NCBI GenBank assembly: GCA_013054445.1
Contig: JAAMPI010000575.1
Span: 1-31,710 of the forward strand
Origin: Cudoniella acicularis
Taxonomy: Eukaryota; Ascomycota; Leotiomycetes; Helotiales; Helotiaceae
Direction of reading: 5' to 3'
DNA length: 31,710 bases
Program-made: the position numbers and the translations under genes
In this document: in pieces, positions 1 through 10,832 of the stretch
How the letters are laid out: every line of letters starts with the position of its first letter
Position numbering within the stretch: the first letter of the stretch is position 1
The notes under the pieces: generated by a model
Database searches by the model: none
What the model was told of the DNA's origin: nothing
Seen by the model: the letters and a program-made list of their open reading frames with translations, nothing else

Positions 1-526
1 TGGGGGGGATTTTGGCAGTAGAGGACACGCGGTACGGAGGTACCTTGTACCTTATGGTTGAATTTTGTGGGTTCACGACAGGTTGCAGATGTACTGCGCA
101 AGTCACGCATTTAATTTAGAAAGTTCTTGGCAACGCGACTTTAAGCCCCTTGGTGTCTTCAGCGCTGGAAGTATACTCGTGCAGATAGCGAAAGAATTGC
201 AAAGCGCGTGATGGTATGCTCGTTTGATTGTGAGATTGCTGCTTGTTTGCACAAGACTAGAATGATATCTATCTTACTCCTCGACACTTCGCATCAACGA
301 AACCAGCAGAAATCTGGCCGTAGTATCTACAAAGAATACCCGGGCTGCCTCTTATATAGTATATATTATAAATGACGCCAAATTTATAAGCGCAACGCCC
401 AAAAATTCCATAAAGGAAAGATCCCAAAATAATATTATAGAATAAACAAGACGCTCTTTGTTGAGTTTGAGCTCATGCCACTGCCCATCCATCATGAGAC
501 GAAATGTGCAGTGACAAATTTGTAGG
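1..526. other. Non-coding flank downstream of decayed gene A
   Basis: No reading frame here looks like protein. The stretch at about 350-460 is AT-rich, with short TATA-like runs. It lies just beyond the last stop of copy A of the oxygenase-like gene, so it may include that gene's old 3' untranslated region. I see no RNA gene or repeat that I can support. Confidence 0.5.
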
Positions 527-3500
527 CTAAGGTTCCAACTTTAGTTCCACCTTTGGTTTCTTGGTTCTTGTTCCCTCAGCACTTCTGTTCCCAGTGGACG
601 CAATTTTGGAGTGTTCTCTCTTGGGTGGTTTGGGATTCTGGTTCATGACGGAGTTAGCTACTAGGCCGAGAGGGGGTTTCATCGTTGGTGAAGAAAAATG
701 GGCAGTCGGGTTTGAAGTGTATGATGGAGAATAGTGAGCAGTATTCTGAGTTGGTGTCGTCTGAGCATAGTGTGTGGGGTAATAGGGGGTCGAGGTTAAT
801 GATTGAGGGGGCGGGTATTGGGGAGTGCCGTGAGGTGGTGCTGGTTGTCCATTTGGCGTCCAGTAATAGTTGGCCGAGGGTGGAAGACTGGGCGAAGAGT
901 GATGGGCAGAGCTCGAGGTTGGTGTTGGCTAGGCTTGAGGAAGAGATATGTGATGCGCGCTCTGCGGTGGTACCGTCTGAGTAATTATTTTAGAACTATT
1001 TGTTTATGCACTAGACATCGTTTCGAAGGCCGGGCTGCCCTCCCTGGATAAGTCCTGAGTAAGATCCACTATGTTGGAAGGCTGGGTACCGAATCCTGCG
1101 AAAAGCGGCTTTTCGATAGAGGTATTCGACTGTGTTGCATAGGTCTCCGCCAGGACTAGATTTGGGGAGAAAAATTCCTGAGGAGGATTAAATTTCAGAT
1201 GTACCACTGTTAGGTATTGCTCCCCAAGAATCATCTTCAAAGGTATTTCTCCAATACCCATAACCGCGTTCTTAACCTGGTTCCTTTGTCATAAGAATAC
1301 TTCGCTAGCTACATCATATCCCGGTAGGTATATCGGCGTGTACATACTAATAATATATTGGTAAAGCTTTGGGAATTGAGGGGCCATTCGGGAGTGCATG
1401 TAAGGTACAAGCCAGGCTGCTAGATCCTGTAGAAATTACATGTAAATGATCCTTAGATTATCAACTGAGGTCAAAGACGCCTGCGCGACCAATTGGGAGA
1501 TGGCCTGGTCTAACTCAATGAAGAAATACCTTTTAAACAAATCGTACAAGAGAGTTGCTACGTCTCTTCGGTGTTTGTTGGCGAGGAAGCCCTTGGCGCC
1601 AGGTGGCTCAAGAGTTAACCATTTCATGGAGACTGATATTATTTGTCGAATAGTTAATCTGGCTATGTTATTCGATTCGAAAGCACATCTGAGGAGCGCT
1701 ATCACCGTATCCATGTAATCTGCGTTCTTTCTCAAAGTGGGAAGAATTCTGCCTTTTTGTAAGCTGGTGAGCATAGGGAAGCTGAATAACGTTGCAAACC
1801 TACGATTTTTCGAGAGCTGGGCCATTCATATTTTTTGCAAGATGAAATAACCGTTCAACGTCAGAGGGCGAAGTTAACTTTGAGGTGCCAACAGAGTCAA
1901 CAACAAGTCGATATTGAGTTTTTGCCCATCCAAACGCAGAAATGTAACTGCCAAACCTATCGATGGCCTCGTATCGAGAAGCGAAATTTGTTATTTTAGA
2001 GAGAGCCGAGTTCAAACTTTAAGAATTATTAGCATCTTTTCGCGTTTGCTGGCAGTGTAAAACCACACGAAAATTTGATATACCTTTCTTGCATCCAAGG
2101 CAAGCCATGCCGTCGGATCATTATATCTATAATATTTAGGTAATAACGGGACAATACCCCAATCGGAAGCATGCGTCTAAATAAATCCTTGTCATCAAGA
2201 ATGACAGATACGTGAAGAAGTTTATCGTCGATTGGATCAAAGTATCCTAAGTCCATAGTGGGTATGTATTCGGAGCAAAATTGTCTGATGTTAGCCTGTG
2301 CAGTACCATTTGCTGTTAACATGCCGTTGTATGCACAAAATGAGTCAATAAACTCTGCCTTCCGATTTCTATTACTCCCATCGCGAGGAAGGAGAAATGA
2401 AATACGCTCGCGTCAAGGTACTATCATAAAAATCTGTAAATTATCAGTATGAATCAGCTTTCGTCAGATCGAGGCATTCTCACACGGAGACGAGATTTTA
2501 TGATCAAAAGACTACCACAATCATGGTCCTTTTCATATGGTTCTATGCCACTGAATGGGCTCACGTCGAGGAAGACTTTCTCGCTGATTTTTCTAGTCAG
2601 ACCTTTGAAATGCTCTTTTCCATTCACATCCGTAATTTGAATTAAGATAATTGTGGAAGAGATCTTGTCGTAATCCTCACGACAACGTTCGTCAATAGCA
2701 CCATACTTGGTCAGCGTTGCAGTTGTTAGGTAGACACAAAAATCTTCAGCCGTGGCTGCTTCTTGCAGATGAGTCAAGGTGTTTCGGTCACGTTCTTTCA
2801 TATCTTGGAGACACAGTTGGTCTCCGTGTAATCGGAAGGCGACGTAGCTGAAGCGCCGATCAGAACACATCCACGAAGAGAAAATTTTCCTAAACCTCGT
2901 TGTTTGCCCTCCGAGTGCGGCGGCGGAATCGATATTGCACAGCCTGGTCGTATGCTCGAGTCTGTAACGAATCACAAGACGATAGCCCGATTTCAAGGCA
3001 GGCCAGGAGGTCGTAGCGTCCGAGTACTAAGGGGGAAATGTCAATTTGATTTGCGGCAAAAAAAAATAGACAACTTACCCAGGCTAAGTAAGAGCAGTCA
3101 TATCCCCAAAAACTTGAAGTATTGTAGGTTTGCTTTTCAGGACCATGCTTCATAACTATCTCGTCACCTTCATGCTTCGATGGCAAAAAGATGTCCACGA
3201 AACCGAAAACCGAATCTTTGGGAGTAAACCTATGGAATATTGCATTAGCAAGAATTGTTATAACAGATTGTAATAAAAAATGGCAAACTTTTGACTCGAA
3301 GAGAAAATTTCCCCAGCTTCTTGTAGCAATAACGACACTGGGGTTGCGCGTAATCCCTTTTCTTCCTTATGAATGTCCGTCTTAAAGCACGCATTTGCTA
3401 AAATGGAATCCAAGAAATTTTCCCATGCGGGGTTTTGCATTTACAAAAGATCCCCCGCAACCCTTCATAGTCTTGTCGAACGAGATTTTGAGGATGGCTC

Positions 3501-3938
3501 TTCAGTGGGAACGCCTTGGTATTTAGATGTAGGTTGAATACTGGCGCCAATAATTCTTTGAATATCGCCAGCTGACAGGGAAAAGCCAATTGTGCCAACT
3601 CCTCGAATGTGTAATCCTGGATTTGGTGCATTTGGTAGCTTTTCATGGTATGAAAACTCGCCTGTGCTATCCTTTGTAGACTCAAGGCACTCGATCAAAC
3701 GTTCTTTGATTTTGTTACCTTTTTTATAGTCGTACATGGAATCCGAGTCATTTTCAAAATCCTAGAGCCTATCGCCGCCAAATTTTTCCGTACTGACATT
3801 TTCTCTAGGCGAGATTTTCACAGGTTTGGCTGCAAAGCCGTCTGGATCGTTCGTCGGAGGGTTAATTGGATCCCCAAGAACAGCAGCCATAATTATTGAT
3901 TCCCAATCACTTGACGCTGACGGGAGGTTAGCAGCCAT
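527..3938 (-). pseudogene. Decayed 2OG-Fe(II) oxygenase-like gene, copy A (lacks Cys-rich block)
   Basis: Minus-strand relic of a large fungal protein family usually annotated as 2OG-Fe(II) oxygenase domain proteins. An ATG at 3938 opens an acidic leader, then LPNAPNPGLHIRGVGTIGF (about 3630-3570), NPAWENFLDSIL (3430s), FLPSKHEGDEIVMKHG (3185-3140) and SGYRLVIRYRL (2990-2960). A clean GT-AG intron (3078-3027) joins SYLAW to YSDATTSW. Later blocks are at 2290-2030 (YFDPIDDKLLHVSVI), 2015-1436, 1410-1300 (KLYQYIISMY) and a tail at 1240-1004 (NIVDLTQDLS), then a Pro/Ser/Thr-rich end closing with KVELKLEP at 527. In-frame stops lie at 3764-3762, 3467-3465, 3443-3441, 1006-1004 and 931-929, and there are several frame changes. 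The HxD iron ligands and the distal His expected from the family are not seen, while the SGYR arginine is. Homology is recognised from memory of the family; decay is read directly. Confidence 0.75.
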
Positions 3939-4541
3939 GGGAGAAGTTCAATTTCTAGACTTAACTTACCAATGCAAGACAGTAATGGAGATGGATGTAC
4001 TTGAGAATATGCGCCTGGAATTGTTTGAGAATCTACGCGTCAGTTGATAATTTGACGCGACTATTCTGCCCATGATCGACGCCCGTTTGTGGTTGTGGGG
4101 GCGGTTCACCGCCCGGGGCCCGGACCCCCTCAGCCTGGCTCATTCTTCTTCCCGGCCCCTTTCCCGGTATCCGTCTTTCGGCTGAAACGGACCGGCCTGA
4201 AACTGATAAGTCACTTTGGAAGAACACTTCAAATCAGTAAAATAATCACAAAAGCAAATCATACTCTATTTGGAATAAAGTTGATCATGCTTTTGTGAGC
4301 GGATACTAAGTCGCCAGACTTTCGAAAACATTTGAAGCACGAGCCAACTTCCATACTCCTAATCCGTGTTTCTATTGCCCGAAACCTAAAGTATATTTGA
4401 AAAATATGTCCAGCATTGCGTCATTTGAGAGTTCTGAATCCACTGGCGGCAATTTTTGCTTAGCATTCTCGGTTGAATCGACCAACCAAGAATATATCTA
4501 GAGGGAAGAAATCCGACCCGGATCTATAAAAAAATATCTTG
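3939..4541. other. Spacer between the two oxygenase-like copies
   Basis: The stretch separates the start of copy A from the tail of copy B. It includes a GC-rich patch (about 4070-4200, rich in CCGG and GGCC) followed by AT-rich DNA. No frame resembles a protein and I see no conserved motif. It could hold the old promoter of copy A. Confidence 0.45.
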
Positions 4542-6641
4542 TCAAGACCCACTCAATTGAGAATTTCCCGTTGGAAACCGTTTAGACTGCGAATTTTCTG
4601 TGGAGGTGCCGACTATGTTCTCTTTATTACCTGCAGAAATCATCAAGTTGTCTTGCTTTCAAGGTGGCAGGATGGGTTTGTAGACAGGAGTATTGTGAAC
4701 CGTTGCAAGAGGGGCTACCACGGGTTTGGCAATAGATTTCTTTGAAAACGCCTTTTTGCTAAAGAGGTCACCAACATCGTCGTCGGAACCTATATCCGAT
4801 TCTCTGGTAAGGCCGATCGTTCCAGTGCTTGAAGAAGCCACAGGCTCCAAAGTTGCTACCGAAAGGAGTGCTGGAACCACAAATGGTGCTTCAGGTATAA
4901 CAGGTGGAGGCACAATGAGTTTTAGATCCATAATCGTCTAGAAATGAACTCCAAGTAGGTCCTTCAAAACTGGCGTGCCTAAGTTTGCAACTTTAATTTG
5001 AAACGAGTATGATTCCCTTTTCCACGTCTAAAAAAGGCATTGAGTTACTTCTTCTTTCCTCAACAACATCCCTAACAAACACCTCCTGCATTTTCCATTA
5101 CTGATATGGTGCTTCGAAAGCGTTTTGCTTTGCAGGTCACCCTTTATTCGATACTCCAAATGTTGAAGCACTTTATTATCGGGGTTGGGGAATTTGTGTT
5201 CTCTGACTGTCGGACTGGACAAAAATGTGTCTAATACGTTGCATTCAGAGCATCCGCATCCACAAACCTTTCGTTGCCAGTCGTTTGGTTGTACCACTGA
5301 CTCTTGTGGCTTGCAAACAGACATGACTAAGGTTAGAATTCTCTGTGATAGCGCTTGTAGGCATGGGCATGTCCATATCGAAGGAATGTCGCTGGCTTTG
5401 TGACTCAGATATTGTATGAAAGGCCAGTACATGGTGTCTAGTTCGTCCTTGGCAGAATTCGAAAGTTGAGCCTCGAGACTACTTGCAAATCGACTTAATT
5501 CATAAGTGAAATTATTGCTGTGACAATAGCACAAAACGTCAATAATCTTATGCTAACGATCCGTCATTTCCTTAATTAAAGCTGGTGATTTCCGTGTATA
5601 ATAACCAAAAGCGATTAAGTTGAGCTTCGGGACCGATTCGGAGATCACGTCTTTGACAAATGACAGAGGAAGCCTTTCAGCGCCTGTCATGATACTGTCG
5701 AGATATTTCAATATGAAACCGCTAAATCTCGAATGCCTCTTCACAGCGGGAAGAAGACTACTGTTATTAGTTATCATTCCACCAAACCAAAGGATTTTAC
5801 GTAGCCTTACATGGTATGAAGAAGTGGGTCACCTCCCCACATCTTAGTGATTTCCACAACTTTTTCTACATCTTTGAGCCCCAGGCTCACAGTCGTAATT
5901 GCTAACTTCAGCTGTTCAAGCGCCCATTCTGGATTATTTTGATAATGCTCGAACCGTTTAATGAATGCGCAACGAGTCGCAAAAATTTCTGTAAGTTGGA
6001 GTTGTGAATCAAGGCTAAATTGAATTTAATATGCGGCAATAGATCAGCTAGAATGAATTGTGTTATACCTAGGTCTCAACCATGTGAATCCGTGCCTCTG
6101 GGTCATGGCATCCACAACTACTAAGTTTGCGGAATTATCAAACATGAATGGAAGGACGAGAAGGGGCAGGGGTTTAATGTCTAATTGGATAATGGCTTTG
6201 AAGATTCGTTGTATAATATCCGACGTGGGCGAACTTTGGGAAGCCAGGGCCTGCTTACAGCATGAGGTACCTTACGCTAACATCATAAGTGTGAGTAATA
6301 ACCTCGTCATCATCATTATAGTCTTCATTTGGGGTCAAGCCATAGAAAGCGTTCCCTTGGACGATATCTTCGGATTTGATTTGAATATCCAAGTTCGCCC
6401 AAGGCTGAACTCCGTTCAAGTCCACAATCGGATTCAAATCGATTGTGTCTTTATTAGGTTTCCCCATTTCACGCTCTTCGTCATCGTCCCCCTCATTCGG
6501 CCCACACACGGTTCTTATTAAGTTAGCAAGGCAAATATACATCCCAGTGCCCTTGCACGCTTCTTCAAGTTGTACAACAACCCGCAAGCAACACCCTGAT
6601 GAACCACACCCTCCAACCACCAAATCGAACCCACTTAGCAA
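4542..6641 (-). pseudogene. Decayed 2OG-Fe(II) oxygenase-like gene, copy B (N-terminal half missing)
   Basis: Second minus-strand copy of the same family, upstream of copy A. It begins inside the protein at about 6560 with MYICLANLIRTVCG, then SEDIVQGNAFYGLTPNED (6390s), ALEQLKLAITTVSLG (about 5920) and SLLPAVKRHSRFSGF. The last two are separated by a plausible intron at about 5811-5762 with a TAACTAATAACAG 3' end. The Cys-rich block KVCGCGCSECNVLDTFLSSP (about 5275-5215) is present, then a second cysteine cluster, CRRC, near 5085. The tail LKDLLGVHF..TIMDLKLIV matches LKMILGEQYLTVVHLKF of copy A. Stops TAG at 5555-5553, 5030-5028 and 4940-4938, and TGA at 4661-4659, interrupt one otherwise continuous frame. 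The catalytic N-terminal half is absent: homology stops near 6640 and the sequence beyond is unrelated. A functional product is very unlikely. Confidence 0.72.
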
Positions 6642-7479
6642 TCTCTAGCAATAGAGATGAAAACGCCATAGACACAACGGCATTCGACCAAGCTCAATTG
6701 AAGCGATTGCGAGTTGAGAATCCGGTTGGAAATGCTACTTCGCTTCCTAGCATGATGGATTTCTGGTTCTTCCAGCGGGGAGATTGAGCAGAGGCCGGAA
6801 GCAGCAGAGGGGTTTGGCTCTCTGTCCGGGTAGCTAGTTGTGTTTGTTGGAGTTTGTGGTTTGTGGCATTCTCAGGATATGCATGATGCTGTATAAAATT
6901 GGTTTTAAATATCTGGCGGGTGTACTTAATATGTATGTTGGAGGTAAGGGTATATGACCGTAGTACGCGGTATATAGTATATAGAAGATATATCTATATA
7001 GTCGTCGGTAGGCGGCTAAGGTGTGGATAGCGGAAGAAGAGTCGACTGTTAGGTCGAGAGTGATTCAAGTATGTGGAATAATAATATGATATTGACTTAA
7101 AGACTTATCTATCTACAAAGGGGTGAGCGGACTATATATACTACAAGTGTAGTTACTAGAAGCTTCTATAACTTAGAAATCAACGCTTAGAAATCAACGC
7201 TTATAAATCAACGCTTATAAATCAAAGCTTATAAATCAAAGCTTATAAATCAAAGAACAACCTAGAAGATTCTAGTAAGGTTTAAACCTTAAGCCTAGAA
7301 TAGTGCTTATTACCTAATAATGTAACATCTTTAAACACTTATTAAACTAGAAAATATAAGCCATTTAAATCTATATTTTGTCTTTTAAAACACTAAATAC
7401 TAACTTTGACTCTAAAAGTTTTTCAAATCCTATTTCTATTCTCTTTTTATAAATTGTTATCCCTTTTGCCTCTTCCTAA
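6642..7479. other. Intergenic stretch turning into an AT-rich island
   Basis: The first 150 bases carry a short plus-strand open frame (to 6787, ending FWFFQRGD) that I cannot assign. From about 6880 the DNA becomes strongly AT-rich, with TATA runs near 6960-7010, a 14-bp tandem repeat (7176-7255) and A/T-rich direct repeats such as AGTGCTTATTA. Copy B homology ends at this edge, so the island may mark the breakpoint that removed its N-terminal half. Confidence 0.5.
7176..7255. repeat. 14-bp tandem repeat, about 5.7 copies
   Basis: Units start at 7176, 7190, 7204, 7218 and 7232, with a partial unit at 7246-7255. The unit is (G/T)AAATCAA(C/A)GCTTA. The first three units carry CG and the last ones AG at the same place, and the first two start with G while later ones start with T. 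The array therefore seems to have grown by copying neighbouring units after point changes. No function is suggested. Confidence 0.9.
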
Positions 7480-7791
7480 TCAATTCTTCCCTTCTCCCCC
7501 ACAAGCGCGCCGATAACTTCTCTCCTCCATCACCCTCCCCTTCTGATCCGTATTTCTGACAATAGTCTCCACAACCGTATAATTATTGGTAACAACAGCG
7601 TTATTCTCCCAGCCAAATCGTTGCGAAGGGTATCTAAACCAGTTTATCCAAAATGGTATTGTGAAAGTGACAATGTATAACCCCAATACCCCTTAGTTGG
7701 TGACTGGGCGAACGATCCATACGGTGTGGCGAATGCGGCATGCATTGTAGACTGCGCCGACTTTGCGAAATACTGAGAGAAACCGAGACAT
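7480..7791 (-). pseudogene. Possible small membrane-protein gene with one in-frame stop
   Basis: An ATG at 7791 opens a 104-codon frame broken only by TAA at codon 33 (7695-7693) and closed by TGA at 7482-7480. The first part reads MSRFLSVFRKVGAVYNACR. After the stop comes a hydrophobic segment, LGLYIVTFTIPFWINWF, then a polar tail with NNYTVVETIVRNTD and charged residues. The tail does not look random, which is why I list it. A small intron removing the stop cannot be excluded (a CAACTAAG sequence overlaps it), but no clean donor/acceptor pair is visible. Family unknown. It could also be a chance frame. Confidence 0.35.
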
Positions 7792-8067
7792 TTTGATTGA
7801 GTGATTGAGGTATTGTGGCTATTTTTGGTTAGGAGGAATGAAATGTTTTTCAGTGGTTGGAGTTTCTTACTTGAATGTGGTTTGGCAGATATTGAGAAAT
7901 CTTGAGGTTCTTGTATCCGGAGCCGACGATATAAGAGAAATATTTCGTGGTGGATTTTTCAATTTGCTGATAGAAACTGGAAGAAAAGAAGGAATCCACA
8001 GACATGAAAAATAAAAACTGTTTATGAAACGCGCGCAATACCATCACGAATTATAACGGCAAACTCC

Positions 8068-8340
8068 TGTCACGCCCGGGCTGAACCATAGTTCGGCTCG
8101 GGAACTTACCCACCCTCACCCTCCCCTCTACTACCATGCCGACCAAGACCCGAGCCGCGAGCCGAACCCTCTTATATAAACCAAATATGCAAGATTTTGT
8201 CTCAACACAGCACAAGGGCTGCCACTTGGCGAGGTGGTTAGATCAAATTGTGCTGGCGCCGAGGAGGATCAACTGTTAGAAATTGGGGCGACGACGCGAC
8301 AAATACGACAAAGATGTAGGCATTCGACACCGGGCTGAAC
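8068..8340. mobile_element. LTR-like remnant (tentative)
   Basis: From 8068 the sequence starts TGTCACGCCCGGGCTGAAC, the kind of TGT-CACG start common to fungal Ty3/Gypsy LTRs. It has a near-palindrome (CCCGGGCTGAAC / GTTCGGCTCGGG, 8074-8102), a TATA-like CTTATATAAA at 8172-8181 and a CAACA that could be an LTR end near 8204-8208. The word CGGGCTGAAC returns at 8331-8340. No gag or pol coding sequence is nearby, so at best this is a solo LTR or fragment. A second copy in the genome is needed to prove it. Confidence 0.3.
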
Positions 8341-8792
8341 TTTTGCTTCTAGGTGCGGTATTTTTTTTTATTTCTCATTGTTTTTCTTTCCTGTGATTTT
8401 TATCTGTTTTTTTTTTGCAGTGTTGATATTATTGATTTTGCCGAAAAGAAGCCCGCCCCTTTTGCGTTCAGCAAGCGAGGAGCTGTGTACATACGATACG
8501 TCAGTCAGGATTGTATTAAAACGAACCGAGAACCACGATTGAATTCAAGAGAAATACAAAAATGCATACCCGGTGTGTGACTTTATTCAACCACTCGCAA
8601 GAAAAGAAAGGGACTGTTCGGTATCTCTTCCTATTATACTCTTTATACAATGATCTAAATTGTTTGTCCCAGGGGTATAATCTAGACGCAACCAGCATCC
8701 ATCTACCCAAACTCCCGAGAATGCCACCATTAGCCATATATTCTATCCTTATTATCTCCATCCTTCAATAACGCCTGATTATCTACCAACTT
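8341..8792. other. 3' flank of the PDAT gene
   Basis: T-rich stretch (several runs of eight or more T at 8360-8420) without a convincing frame. It probably includes the 3' untranslated region of the acyltransferase gene that ends at 8793. Short frames on both strands have no recognisable motifs. Confidence 0.45.
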
Positions 8793-10832
8793 TCAAAGGT
8801 ATTCTGGCTCCTCCCTGATTTCAACACGATCTGCGTATTTTTTGATGTCGCTCACGACGTTATGCCCAATATCATCACCTTTCCCGGCTGCGACGCGAAG
8901 AATCAGGTCATTGAGACTCGAGCGGCCGAGAATGTCCACGTGGTCGCCTGTATTTGGCCCGCCTCGAGGGCTGAACCTTTCCGGCTCGTGAGGCATTTCG
9001 TAAACTTTGACTTTGACTCCGGCGGGGTTGTACCGGTGCATATGCCAGCCTTTGTTGCACACGTAGGCAGCAGAAAGGAGGTTCACGGTACCATCGCCCT
9101 CACCAAGAACAACACCATGATCGATATTGTCTTCTGTAAGGGTTGTGTCAATCGTTACGTTGAGGCTAGACAACGGATTTTCGGAGCGCCTGTAATAGTA
9201 GGTGCGTTCTGTTGGTTTACCAACACCTGGTTTTCGCAATCAGTAAAAGTTCGTCAAGTTTGAGAACCGCACACATACCATAAAAGCAATAAATCTTCAG
9301 ATTAGGTGCAAGAGGTAGTCGAGACTCGAGGGGATTGATCCATTTCCTCGGATCTTTTTCGTTTGCTTCGACTTCAGCAGTGGTGTGAGCAACGCCTTGA
9401 GAATAGCTGCTCTTGACTTGATCATTGTACCATGGATCGGTGACATTCATTAGATAAGAAAGACTTTCCTCAACAGTCAAATTTCTCGAGGGCGTTGAAT
9501 CATTCTGAGTCTTGAAATTGATAAATGGCCCGAAGCTGACATTTTGGCCAGGTAAATCATCGGGTGCCCAGGTCGAATTTCCCCACACAGCATTTCCACC
9601 CATGGGTAGCATGGAGCTTATTCCTGGCATAGCTCTAAAGAGCTCTGCTCGCTCTTCTCGGCTCAAGAACCTCTCTAACCCGTAAACTGCAAATGCGTTT
9701 AGTTGTGCAGTATCTTTCATCTCCCCTGAGAGAACAGCAGGGAGACCTTTCAGTGCTCCAAGCATGCAGCCACTAATATTAACCCAAGAATCGACATGTT
9801 TGTCGACCCAGTCGTCGCCTCCTCCACCACCTTCCGCTGCGGCAACCCAATGAAAGAAGTAGAACAAAACTTGTGATCCCATTGAATGCGAGATTCTATT
9901 GAAATTAGCACTGTGCTTTCTAGGAACAGGGAGCGGAGAGCAGCCGGGAGGATGAAACTTCCTTACTATAGGCAGTTGAGGGGAAGAATGAAATAAGTTG
10001 CTTACAAGACAACTTTCTTGTTTGAGACCTTGTTTGCCATCTCAATATACATCATCAATCGCGTGAAATATTGATCTCTCACTTCGAGATTTGCATAAGA
10101 TAATCTCCAATCATAAGCTGCGGTGAAACTATTCGTGGGATCGTATCCAATCGTCGCCAAATTCTCGAGAATCTTGTTCCAAATCCAGTATCCCGTAATG
10201 AAAAAATCGGCAGCGTCGAAACCTTGTGCAGCCCTCAGCTTGATGCCTCCTTCCGGATCCAACCCTGTGTATTTGTCTAACATTATATGCCTTTTCCAGC
10301 TCTCTTTGTCCAACACCAGCGCACGCATCATACTCCAACTTCCCCATAACCTCTTCCTAAAATATTGACGCGAGGCATTTGTCGTTCCCCAGCTCTCCAA
10401 TCCCGTCGAAATAACGCCAGGAACCATGATGACCGGATGATTTGCCTTGACACCTTGAGAGAGCAAATTCAACCCAACAGAGAAAGAATCATAGTTGACT
10501 GCTTCCCGTTCACCCCTCGCCAGGTCTCGCGCATCTTGCACAAAGCTCGCAGGCAGTATATCCATTAAGCTATCCATGCTCAAGTCTCCTATCTCGGGGA
10601 AATCGATGAGGTCTGATCGTCCGGCAAAGAAACCAGCTGCCACAATGCCAAAGAGCCCACCCAGAAAGAACACAAATCCATTGCGCCGCTTATTGTGATG
10701 TTTCGGATGCTTTTTAGAGTCTATAATCTTCGAGACGGGGGCAAGTCGTACTTCTTCTGCCTTGGGAGGGGTAGCTTTGCGGGAGGAGTCGGTTGGAGTA
10801 TCGCCTAGGATGCGGCGGCGAAGAAAGGACAT
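8793..10832 (-). CDS. LRO1: Phospholipid:diacylglycerol acyltransferase (LRO1/PDAT)
   Basis: Enzyme that moves a fatty acyl group from a phospholipid to diacylglycerol, making triacylglycerol without acyl-CoA at the ER. Three exons: 10832-10006, 9895-9279 and 9226-8793, with GT-AG introns of 110 and 52 nt; phases agree and give 625 residues (yeast Lro1 has 661). An Arg/Lys-rich cytosolic leader is followed by one membrane span at about residues 51-70 (FVFFLGGLFGIVAAGFFAG), then a lumenal LCAT-type alpha/beta hydrolase. The nucleophile motif SHSMG is assembled across intron 1 (Ser280). Asp526 in GEGDGTV and His577 in GDHVDILG complete the triad. VPGVISTGLESW is the conserved entry loop. Several N-x-S/T sites fit a lumenal domain. 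Coding appears intact. The ATG at 10832 gives the normal cytosolic leader. Confidence 0.95.

Noticed and set aside
685..984. Plus-strand open frame
   Set aside because: It starts at a TTG, and the opposite strand reads as a Pro/Ser/Thr-rich coding tail of copy A ending KVELKLEP. The plus frame is its shadow.
8862..9263. Plus-strand frame of 133 codons
   Set aside because: Antisense to exon 3 of PDAT, which contains the catalytic Asp and His.
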